A DNA stretch of 23,793 nt from FEN-1322 sp041663425 (lineage in GTDB: Bacteria; Omnitrophota; Gorgyraeia; 2-01-FULL-45-10), in contig JBAYMS010000021.1 of the NCBI GenBank assembly GCA_041663425.1, forward strand, positions 1 to 23,793, written 5' to 3'. This document shows positions 15,737 through 22,737 of this stretch, one piece after another. A model generated the notes under the pieces. It worked only from the letters and a program-made list of their open reading frames with translations, was not told the DNA's origin and did not search any database. Position 1 is the stretch's first letter. Each line of letters begins with the position of its first letter. A program made the translations under genes and the position numbers.

Positions 15737-16760
15737 TAATTCCTTTCTTGCGCCCAAAACTCCTGGTGTCTACAAAACTTAGTCTAACACCAAATCCAAT
15801 CATTACAATAACCGCAAAAAGTATCATACATATCCCATAGATTACACTTGTTTTTAAAACAATGATTGCGGTAATACCAAGAAGCAAACATATTCCGTAT
15901 ATTGCTAGAACAGCCTTATATCTCTTAAACCCTAATAAGGCCAATCTATGTGATGAATGGTCTTTCCCCCCTTGAAACACAGAACGACGCTCAAGCACCC
16001 TCATCACAGAAACCAATGTGGTATCAAATATCGGATAGCCTAAGACCAGAAGAGGCACCGCAACAGAAATTGTAATAACCGGCACTTGCCATCCTGACAT
16101 TATAGCCAGGGCGGATAATACATATCCCAGGACAAGACTTCCGGAATCCCCCATGAATAAACTTGCTCTTGGAAAATTATACCTCAGAAAACCCAATGAA
16201 CAGCCTGCCAGCGCCAGAGAGAGAGCCGCTACTGCAAACTGGCCATTTAAATAAGCTATTATTGCAAAAAATATAGCCGCTATTGCTGCAAGCCCTGCGG
16301 ACAAACCATTCATATTATCCAGCAGATTGAAAGAATTTGTTATACCAATTATCCAAATATACGTTACTAAGATATTGATGTAATAATTCCCCATAAAAGA
16401 AATGCACAATCCGGATTTTACAAGAACCATTGCAGCCAAAAACTGTCCGAGAAGCTTTATGTTGGGCATCATTCCCATCTTGTCGTCTATAAGCCCTATA
16501 ATAAGTAGTATAAATACACCTAGAAACATAGCCTGCATTGAAGGCATTGCCATAATTTTGCTTTTTGTAAGCACAGCTACTACAAAACCGGCGAATATTG
16601 AAAGGCCGCCTAAAAGCGGAGTCGGATGTGCGTGAACTTTATTATTTTTAGGATGATCCAGATAATCAAGCTTTACAGCCAAAACCCTGACAAAAGGCGT
16701 CAATAAATACGAGACTATAAAAGCTATGAGAAAAGTATCGATTATCTGGGCAAGGCTCAT
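15726..16760 (-). CDS. Polyprenyl-phosphate sugar-1-phosphate transferase (WecA/TagO/MraY family)
   Basis: A 344-residue protein with about ten or eleven membrane helices. Family motifs are in order: TPLLGGL (47-53), IDDK (91-94) for the metal-binding Asp pair, NSFNLLDNMNGL (142-153), FMGDSGSLVLGY (202-213) and the basic loop KDHSSHRLALLG (266-277), the HxxHRL type. The HRL loop and lack of MraY-specific residues fit the WecA/TagO branch, which moves GlcNAc-1-P (or a related sugar) from the UDP-sugar to undecaprenyl phosphate. This would start the lipid-linked glycan at the cytoplasmic face. The NMNG in place of the commoner DGLDG is a mild variation. It starts nine bases after the UXS-like gene, with a weak GAAAG ribosome site, and overlaps the ligase gene. 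WecB upstream suggests HexNAc chemistry. Confidence 0.93.
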   Translation of the reverse strand: MSLAQIIDTFLIAFIVSYLLTPFVRVLAVKLDYLDHPKNNKVHAHPTPLLGGLSIFAGFVVAVLTKSKIMAMPSMQAMFLGVFILLIIGLIDDKMGMMPNIKLLGQFLAAMVLVKSGLCISFMGNYYINILVTYIWIIGITNSFNLLDNMNGLSAGLAAIAAIFFAIIAYLNGQFAVAALSLALAGCSLGFLRYNFPRASLFMGDSGSLVLGYVLSALAIMSGWQVPVITISVAVPLLVLGYPIFDTTLVSVMRVLERRSVFQGGKDHSSHRLALLGFKRYKAVLAIYGICLLLGITAIIVLKTSVIYGICMILFAVIVMIGFGVRLSFVDTRSFGRKKGINEI

Positions 16761-16769
16761 TTTAACTTT

Positions 16770-17741
16770 CTAACCTTTATAATAAGCTATTATACGGGAA
16801 AGCATTTCACTGGTGCCTATACGGGGCGAGAAATGCGTAACCTTTTTAAGTTTAGTTATATCCGGTTCCCTGCGTCTCATATCCTCAAAACCTTTATCAT
16901 AGGCATTGTTGTAAGAGATATGTTTTATTGCGGATTTCGATTTCAGCATAACTTTTATCTTTTTCGCAAGCGCATTGATCGTAACTTTATTACCCGGATT
17001 GCCTATATTAAATACTTCCCCCACAGCTTTTTTATTTTTCGCCAGAAGGACGATAGCCTCAACGGCATCCGCGACATCCGTAAAGCACCTGGTCTGCCTG
17101 CCGTCGTCGTATATCGTTATAGGACTGCCTGAAAGCGCCTGCTTAACAAAGCGCGGGACCACCATCCCGTATCGCCCTGTCTGCCTGGGCCCGCATGTAT
17201 TAAAGAACCTTACGATCACTACCGGCAATTTTTTTTCTCTCATATAAGCTAGGGCCAGGAACTCATCAAGAGCCTTGGCACATGAATAGCTCCATCGCGA
17301 GACAGTCGTGGGGCCTAAAACCCTGTTATCGTTTTCAGCAAAAATATGCTTGCCGGGCCTGTCTTTGCCATATATCTCGGAAGTCGACGCAAGTATGACC
17401 TTTTTTTTGCCCAGCGAACTGGCAAGCTCTAAAACCACTTCAGTCCCGCCCACATTCGTCCTGATAGACTCAAGAGGATTATCTATTATATATTTCACGC
17501 CTACAGCTGCGGCAAGATGATAAACGCAATCGCATTTTTTGATCAATTTCGCCATCAGCTTCTTATTCATAATAGTATCAATATAATAAGAAAATTTTGG
17601 ATTATTCAAAAGATGCTTTATATTATCTTTGCTGCCTGTGGAAAGATTATCAATAACTATTACCTCTTCGCCATTCGACAGAAGCTTTTCAGCTAAATGA
17701 GACCCTATAAAACCCGCGCCGCCTGTGATCAAATTTTTCAT
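16770..17741 (-). CDS. SDR NAD-dependent epimerase/dehydratase, UDP-glucuronate decarboxylase-like
   Basis: A 323-residue extended SDR of the usual length. TGGAGFIGSH (6-15) binds NAD, VYHLAAAVGVKYIIDNP follows at 73-89, STSEIYG (119-125) carries the T/S-S-E group, and YSCAK (152-156) the Tyr-Lys pair. RFFNTCGPRQTGRYGMVVPR (178-197) and YDDGRQTRCF (211-220) bind substrate. The Glu in TSEIYG and the Arg after DDGRQT match the catalytic set described for UDP-glucuronate decarboxylase (UXS), which makes UDP-xylose. UDP-glucuronate or UDP-galactose 4-epimerase relatives share much of this. No Ugd (UDP-glucose dehydrogenase) gene is in the window to supply UDP-glucuronate. A good ribosome site (AAAGGAT) precedes the start, in the 65-base gap that is the longest in the operon. 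Confidence 0.85.
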   Translation of the reverse strand: MKNLITGGAGFIGSHLAEKLLSNGEEVIVIDNLSTGSKDNIKHLLNNPKFSYYIDTIMNKKLMAKLIKKCDCVYHLAAAVGVKYIIDNPLESIRTNVGGTEVVLELASSLGKKKVILASTSEIYGKDRPGKHIFAENDNRVLGPTTVSRWSYSCAKALDEFLALAYMREKKLPVVIVRFFNTCGPRQTGRYGMVVPRFVKQALSGSPITIYDDGRQTRCFTDVADAVEAIVLLAKNKKAVGEVFNIGNPGNKVTINALAKKIKVMLKSKSAIKHISYNNAYDKGFEDMRRREPDITKLKKVTHFSPRIGTSEMLSRIIAYYKG

Positions 17742-17806
17742 TTACTATCCTTTTTTTGTGAAATATCAGACTTATAGCACTATTTTAACAAAGCAAATGT
17801 CCATTA
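17742..17806 (-). promoter_or_regulatory. Longest intergenic gap, with a possible weak internal promoter
   Basis: This 65-base, AT-rich gap lies between the GT4 stop and the UXS-like start. On the minus strand TGCTATAAG (17779-17771) resembles an extended -10 element about 30 bases before the ATG. No good -35 box sits at 16-18 bases. TTGCTT is present but only 14 bases upstream of the hexamer. No hairpin terminator is visible. AAAGGAT near the ATG is the ribosome binding site. The promoter reading is speculative. Confidence 0.22.
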
Positions 17807-19003
17807 TTATACTATATAAATGCCTTTTTCATGTAAAGTTTTCTCATACAAACTGCTGATTTCTGATATAAGCCTGTCTTTAAAGTATTTCTCACGGACA
17901 AGCGCCCTGCCCATAGCTCCAAACCTGGCCCTTTCACCGCTATCGGACAAAAGCCTTAAAAGCTTATCCGAGAAATCTTTAATATCATTCTTTCCAGCCA
18001 ATAAACCATCCCCGCCATCTTTAACTACATCCCTTACCCCGCCCACGTCTGTCGCGACCACCGGCCGCGACGATGCTAAAGCCTCTATCAGCGAAACCGG
18101 CGTTCCCTCATTCAAAGAAGTAAGGACTACTATATCTAAACCCGCATACACAGAGGCTGTATCTTCAGCCCATCCAATAAACTTTACGCAGTTTTCTATA
18201 TTTAATTTTTTTACGTATTCTGTCAGCTCGCCGCGCAATTCTCCATCGCCCACAACTATAAATCTAACTTCAGGCACACCGCTCCTGCCGACAATATATT
18301 TCACAACATCAAAAAACATTTTGTGATTCTTTATAGGCGTTAAGCGCCCAACTATGCCTACAAGTAATACATTGTCCTCAAAACCAATACGTTTCCTGAA
18401 ATCAGATCTGAGATGTTCATTATCAAGAAACGGGGAAAGATCGAAACCCAACTTGATCACACAACATTTTTCGGCAGGCGCTATCTTAAATTTCCCGGAT
18501 ATTTCATTACATACGCTTTCGCTCACAGTTATAAGCTTGTCCGTAAAGCGTGCCAGAAATCTTTCAATAAAAATGAATATCTTCGTCTTCAGAGGACTGA
18601 AATAACCGTCTAATACATGTCCGTGAAATGTGTGTATCCGGACAGGTACGCCTGAAAATATCGCCGCCAGCCTGCCCAATGTCCCTGCTTTAGCCGTATG
18701 TGTATGCACTATATCGGGCTTAACTTTGCGGATGAATTTTATTATCTTAAGAAATGCGACGAGATCGTTAAATCCTATTTCCCGGCCCAGCTCAGGTATA
18801 TATTCTACAGTCACCCCTTTATCGCGGGCAATGAACGCCATATCGCCTTCTGACGGGAGAGGCTTCCCGGAGACAAGGTGTGTTTCAAACCGGTCCCTAT
18901 CAAGGTCTTTCGTCAATAAAACAGCATGTATCGCCGGACCACCTATGTTCAGCCTGGTAATTATCCTCAATACTTTTATCTTTCTTTTGCCGGAAGGAAC
19001 CAT
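17807..19003 (-). CDS. GT4 family glycosyltransferase
   Basis: A 398-residue GT-B enzyme. The N-terminal domain starts IKVLRIITRLNIGGPAIHAV (9-28), with the glycine-rich acceptor loop, and holds HTHTAKAGTLGRLAA (100-114) and HTFHGHVLDGYFS (124-136). The C-terminal domain has GIVGRLTPIKNH (216-227), VGDGELRGEL (251-260) and the EX7E donor motif from E299 to E307 in LNEGTPVSLIEALASS, followed by PVVATDVGGVRDVV. It is retaining in family terms and acts in the cytoplasm, probably on a lipid-linked intermediate. The start at 19003 has AGGAAA nine bases upstream and lies 30 bases after the fusion gene. Sugar and acceptor unknown. Confidence 0.92.
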   Translation of the reverse strand: MVPSGKRKIKVLRIITRLNIGGPAIHAVLLTKDLDRDRFETHLVSGKPLPSEGDMAFIARDKGVTVEYIPELGREIGFNDLVAFLKIIKFIRKVKPDIVHTHTAKAGTLGRLAAIFSGVPVRIHTFHGHVLDGYFSPLKTKIFIFIERFLARFTDKLITVSESVCNEISGKFKIAPAEKCCVIKLGFDLSPFLDNEHLRSDFRKRIGFEDNVLLVGIVGRLTPIKNHKMFFDVVKYIVGRSGVPEVRFIVVGDGELRGELTEYVKKLNIENCVKFIGWAEDTASVYAGLDIVVLTSLNEGTPVSLIEALASSRPVVATDVGGVRDVVKDGGDGLLAGKNDIKDFSDKLLRLLSDSGERARFGAMGRALVREKYFKDRLISEISSLYEKTLHEKGIYIV

Positions 19004-19033
19004 AGTTTATCTTTTCCTAAATTACCATCCGCA

Positions 19034-20884
19034 TCAAATATACCCCTTAAACCAATAGTACGCTATGCCTAGATATTCATGCGTAATAGCAAAAATATGA
19101 GAATGCCTTATGATTTTTCCATCACCAAAAAAGATGCTGTATGGTATGGGCATATACATAAAACGGATATCTTTTACATTTTTATTACAGACGAGCGATA
19201 TGCGCAGCATGTTATACGGCGAGCTGACAATTATCGCTCTTTTCATATGCATCTTCCGGAGTATTTCGACCGAATAAGCTACGTTCTGATAGGTGTTTGT
19301 GGCCCTCTCCTCTAGAACTATCGCATTAGGCGGAACACCTAAAGATACGGCAAGCGCCTGCATTATTTCCGACTCTTTTATGGCATAGACATATCCTGAT
19401 GAGAATATGAGATATTTTGCATACCCTTCCTTATAAAGATCTACGGCATACTTCACCCTCTCTTCATACCCCTGACCCGCCTTGCCACTCTCTCCAACAC
19501 CTCCAGCAAAAACCACTATAGCATCGGCTTTTTCTAAACGGCTTGAAACTTTCAGCGGCTCCCCCACAAACCAGATAAAAGGAGTGCAGAATAACAGCAA
19601 ATAAGCTGCCATGGAAACTCCCAGTAAATACACCAGCCATCTTTTTGACATTCTATACATTTTTAATAAGCTGTCTTTCCACTTCAAAGACCTCTCCCGA
19701 TCCTTTTGACTTATCTTTTTTTCTATAAGATCACACATTTTTTCTATTTTAATCTTCCAGGAACCCTCCTTCTCAGCTATCGCAACACGCTTAGAATAAA
19801 AATCAGTTCCGGATTTTTCTTTTAATACCTTGCCAATATTGGAATTCATTTCTTCTTTATTGATGCCGATATAAATGACATCGTCATTTCTTTCATTAAA
19901 AGCTGTCACTTCCGGTATGGCGGTAGAAACTACTGACTTGCCCAAAGATAAATACTCGTTTATTTTTGTCGGATAAACATTTTTGGTGTAATCGGTTATG
20001 AGATAAGGTATAAGACAGGTGTCGAACTGTAAAACATAATACGGCAGCTGCGCATATTGCTTTTGTCCCAAGAAATAAATATTTGGCATGTTTTTCAATT
20101 CATCCACATTTTGCTGCAACGGCCCAACAAAAACAAAAGATTTATCAGGATTTGAAACTGCCAAAAATTTAATCAACTCAAAATCTATCCATTTATGCAC
20201 TCCCCCCACATACCCAACGATCGGATGTTTGATAGCCTTCATATCTTCCGGCACAGCAGCGTTCTGCCCTTTAACCTTTTCATAGATCTCCATATTTACA
20301 CCATATGGAAAAACATGAACGTCTTTGTTGTATTGACTACAATAGTCATAAAGGTTTTTTGCCGTTACAAAAACTAGATCCGAATTTTTAACGATCCGCG
20401 CTTCTGCTTTCTTTATTTTTTTCGCCTGTGACGAACTTGCCGAAAAATTATCTATGCAATAGTACACAACCAGTTTTGAGTCTATAGCGTCTATGATATC
20501 CTGAACAAGCGCCGTGGGAAGGAAAGTCCACAATATGGGACTTGAAAACCGCATTGATTTTATCCATTTGCTAAGAGTTGATAATAAAAGATGGCGATTT
20601 ATAAACCTGGCTATTCTAGAATACGGAAAAGGCAATATGATAGGGGAATATACGTAAAGGTTGTCCTTTATTTTTCGCACGCCTTTTACACTATGAAGCC
20701 AATTATATATCCTCTTCCTTAACCTAGGAATATCCCTAAAGCTTGGTGTTCTGACCCCGGTATTTTCTATGAACAGCACCCTATTGCCATGATCAGCCAG
20801 AGTAGACATTATCTCCTGGTGCCCTTGCCATATAAAATCCCAATCTATGCTAGATACGCAGATTACATCTTGTTTTTTCAGCAT
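19034..20884 (-). CDS. Fusion: GT-B glycosyltransferase (TuaH-like) + membrane helix + DUF218/YdcF domain
   Basis: A 616-residue protein in one open frame. Residues 1-395 are a GT-B glycosyltransferase resembling the teichuronic-acid TuaH group: SSIDWDFIWQGHQEI (11-25), YYCIDNF (141-147), VFPYGVN (191-197), VGYVGGVHKWIDF (223-235), NIYFLGQKQYAQLPYY (268-283) and YPTKINEYLSLGKSVVST (304-321). A basic stretch then leads to one helix at about 416-440 (LVYLLGVSMAAYLLLF). Residues 452-600 form a DUF218 domain: ADAIVVFAGG (453-462), YAVDLYKEGYAKYLIFSSG (479-497), EERATNTYQNV (525-535) and AIIVSSPYNMLR. DUF218 proteins (YdcF, SanA, ElyC) are envelope proteins of poorly known function, and here the domain should be periplasmic. 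Elsewhere such a domain with its own N-terminal helix stands alone, and the Met at 409 or 412 marks where such a gene would begin. A short six-base gap separates it from the deacetylase. Confidence 0.85.
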   Translation of the reverse strand: MLKKQDVICVSSIDWDFIWQGHQEIMSTLADHGNRVLFIENTGVRTPSFRDIPRLRKRIYNWLHSVKGVRKIKDNLYVYSPIILPFPYSRIARFINRHLLLSTLSKWIKSMRFSSPILWTFLPTALVQDIIDAIDSKLVVYYCIDNFSASSSQAKKIKKAEARIVKNSDLVFVTAKNLYDYCSQYNKDVHVFPYGVNMEIYEKVKGQNAAVPEDMKAIKHPIVGYVGGVHKWIDFELIKFLAVSNPDKSFVFVGPLQQNVDELKNMPNIYFLGQKQYAQLPYYVLQFDTCLIPYLITDYTKNVYPTKINEYLSLGKSVVSTAIPEVTAFNERNDDVIYIGINKEEMNSNIGKVLKEKSGTDFYSKRVAIAEKEGSWKIKIEKMCDLIEKKISQKDRERSLKWKDSLLKMYRMSKRWLVYLLGVSMAAYLLLFCTPFIWFVGEPLKVSSRLEKADAIVVFAGGVGESGKAGQGYEERVKYAVDLYKEGYAKYLIFSSGYVYAIKESEIMQALAVSLGVPPNAIVLEERATNTYQNVAYSVEILRKMHMKRAIIVSSPYNMLRISLVCNKNVKDIRFMYMPIPYSIFFGDGKIIRHSHIFAITHEYLGIAYYWFKGYI

Positions 20885-20890
20885 ACTTTA

Positions 20891-21679
20891 TTATTTCCAA
20901 TCATAACAACCATTCAATTTATCCTTAAAATCGTTAATTCTATCATAACCATCCACTTCTGTCCTTCTCAGAACATATGGATCCGTGTCTTTATAATTAA
21001 CTCCTCCGAATGACGAACATGCACCAATATAACCCGCCCTCTTAGCAACATCTATAACTTTATCATTTACATTACCATATGGATAGCTAAATACTTTAGA
21101 CTCAAAGCCGGACATCTCAAATATCCTATTTTTAGACCCTTCCATCTGGAACACAAGATTATCATTATCACACAAGGTAAGGCTACAATGCTCCACCATA
21201 TGTGAGCCTACTTCAAAACCCATACTGGGGAGCCCTGCAACATCCTGCCAATCCATATACTCCCGCGCGCTTCCATCAGACCATATTTTTTTAGCTTTTC
21301 CATCTATATATGATGTGGTAACAAAAAAAGTGGCTTTCATGTTTCTTGTTTTAAGCATGCTAGCCGCATTAATAACATTGTCTTTGTATCCATCATCAAA
21401 AGTTATAACAATGCTTTTTTTAACATTACCTGAAGCCCTATTCCTTATAAACTCAGAAACCGTAAGCGTGACATATCCTGCCCTTAAGATCTCGTCAAGC
21501 TGTTCGGTAAAGTTTTCAACGGGAACCCTTATACCTATACGATGATCTGATGGCTTACCCCCTACAGAATGATACATCAAAACCCTGACTCCTTCAGGAC
21601 GCATGCTTTGACTGCTAAAGAATAGAGACCTCGCTCGACAAATAGTATTTTTTATTTTTTTCTTAATGAGAAATATCAT
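20891..21679 (-). CDS. NodB-type polysaccharide deacetylase (CE4)
   Basis: A 262-residue protein with the CE4 fold. VLMYHSVGG (33-41) opens it, motif 1 is TFDDG (93-97) with the catalytic and metal-binding Asp pair, motif 2 is GSHMVEH (158-164) giving the two metal-binding histidines, and motif 3 is FSYPYGN (197-203). Such enzymes remove N- or O-acetyl groups from saccharides. The N-terminus has many Lys/Arg residues but no clear signal peptide or helix, so I expect a cytoplasmic or peripheral protein acting on an intermediate, as NodB does. The start is in an ATGA overlap with the radical SAM gene, so the two are co-translated and may act on the same substrate. Which acetylated sugar is used cannot be told. 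Confidence 0.92.
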   Translation of the reverse strand: MIFLIKKKIKNTICRARSLFFSSQSMRPEGVRVLMYHSVGGKPSDHRIGIRVPVENFTEQLDEILRAGYVTLTVSEFIRNRASGNVKKSIVITFDDGYKDNVINAASMLKTRNMKATFFVTTSYIDGKAKKIWSDGSAREYMDWQDVAGLPSMGFEVGSHMVEHCSLTLCDNDNLVFQMEGSKNRIFEMSGFESKVFSYPYGNVNDKVIDVAKRAGYIGACSSFGGVNYKDTDPYVLRRTEVDGYDRINDFKDKLNGCYDWK

Positions 21680-22734
21680 ATTTTTATATTTTCAAAATAT
21701 GCTGTACATCCGGCACATATCTCAGGAGCCTTGTTTGATTTAAGTGCTTTTCTAAAATCCTTATAAGCGGCGTTATTCCATATCCGTCTAAAATCATCGA
21801 TAAAAACATTGCCAAAATTAATAATACTTGGGTCGGACCCCTGAAGACAGCAAGGAGTCACAAACCCTTCGGCGGTAACATAACAGCTTTTCCACGGCCA
21901 TTTGCAACCGCGTTTTTTATCTACATCCGGAACGTTGACATAATTAAATGCTACTTTATTTTCACCGGCAGCTTTCTTCGCTTCCAGTATGGCCCGCCTT
22001 ATCTTGTCATAGAAATTAGGGGCATACCTTCCCTCCATATCGCTCTTTATCTTATCATTACTCCAGTTATGTTCGAGCTGGGCTGAGACTATATCGACAC
22101 CCAGGCTTTTCGCAAATCTTATTACATCCGGCAGGTCGGCAATATTATCTTCCATCATCACAAACCAGGCCGATACCTCCGGGGTCGACGATCCGGCTTT
22201 CATCCTTATGAATCTTTTTATATTAGCAGCCACGATATCCAGGTCAGCCCCTTTCCGGATAGCCCCGTACTTTTCCGTATCAGCGCTGTCTATTGAGAAA
22301 TTTATCCAATCCGCGCGACTATTTAATACTGCCTTAGCTTTTTTTTCATCCAGCAACATAGCGTTAGTAGCGAAACCCACCATTATATCCCTGCGTTTGG
22401 CGTATTCTATCATCTTGAAAAGTTCCGGATTCAACAAAGGTTCTCCGGAACCGACAAGACTCATCTTCTTCAAAAACGGCATACCATCGACTATCGCCTT
22501 GAACTGCTTCATCGTCATGTGCTTTTTACTTCGTTTGCTTAACGGATTAGCGCACATCACGCATTGAAGATTGCAATGCAAGGTAGGCTCTACCTGTATC
22601 ATCACCGGATATGATAGCATCGTTACCGGTTCAGACTTGAGGCTCAAAAAAGCCAGCGCGAGATTCTTAGCTCCGGATAAATGCGAATCTCTCAATGTTG
22701 CAAGCGATACTTTTATAGCATCAGATATTTTCAT
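21676..22734 (-). CDS. Radical SAM/SPASM domain protein of unknown substrate
   Basis: A 352-residue protein. The radical SAM cluster motif is CNLQCVMC, with C54, C58 and C61 (CxxxCxxC), followed by GSGEPLLN (95-102), the GGEP-like SAM-binding block. VGFATNAMLLD, ADWINFSIDSAD and EVSAWFVMMEDN are later strands of the partial barrel. The C-terminal SPASM region (about 275-345) has a GCKWPWKSC pair, VTPCCLQG, NFGNVF and PEICAGC, enough cysteines for one or two extra Fe-S clusters. Genes like this are frequent in polysaccharide loci of uncultivated bacteria, but no reaction is established. Sugar epimerisation or dehydration, or peptide modification, are the known activities of the wider family. 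It begins three bases after wecB and overlaps the deacetylase gene. Confidence 0.9.
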   Translation of the reverse strand: MKISDAIKVSLATLRDSHLSGAKNLALAFLSLKSEPVTMLSYPVMIQVEPTLHCNLQCVMCANPLSKRSKKHMTMKQFKAIVDGMPFLKKMSLVGSGEPLLNPELFKMIEYAKRRDIMVGFATNAMLLDEKKAKAVLNSRADWINFSIDSADTEKYGAIRKGADLDIVAANIKRFIRMKAGSSTPEVSAWFVMMEDNIADLPDVIRFAKSLGVDIVSAQLEHNWSNDKIKSDMEGRYAPNFYDKIRRAILEAKKAAGENKVAFNYVNVPDVDKKRGCKWPWKSCYVTAEGFVTPCCLQGSDPSIINFGNVFIDDFRRIWNNAAYKDFRKALKSNKAPEICAGCTAYFENIKI

Positions 22735-22737
22735 TTT

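Noticed and set aside
15737..15757. TTG start giving seven more residues to the O-antigen ligase-like protein
   Set aside because: TTG has an AGGAG only two bases upstream, while the ATG at 15736 has AAAGGA four bases upstream and a smaller overlap with the preceding gene. Not fully excluded.
17742..17806. Rho-independent terminator between the GT4 and UXS-like genes
   Set aside because: No stem of useful length followed by a T run is visible on the minus strand. The A-run belongs to the region before the ribosome binding site.
20891..21679. Secreted polysaccharide deacetylase
   Set aside because: The first 26 residues are rich in Lys/Arg with no hydrophobic core long enough for a signal peptide, so export is not supported.
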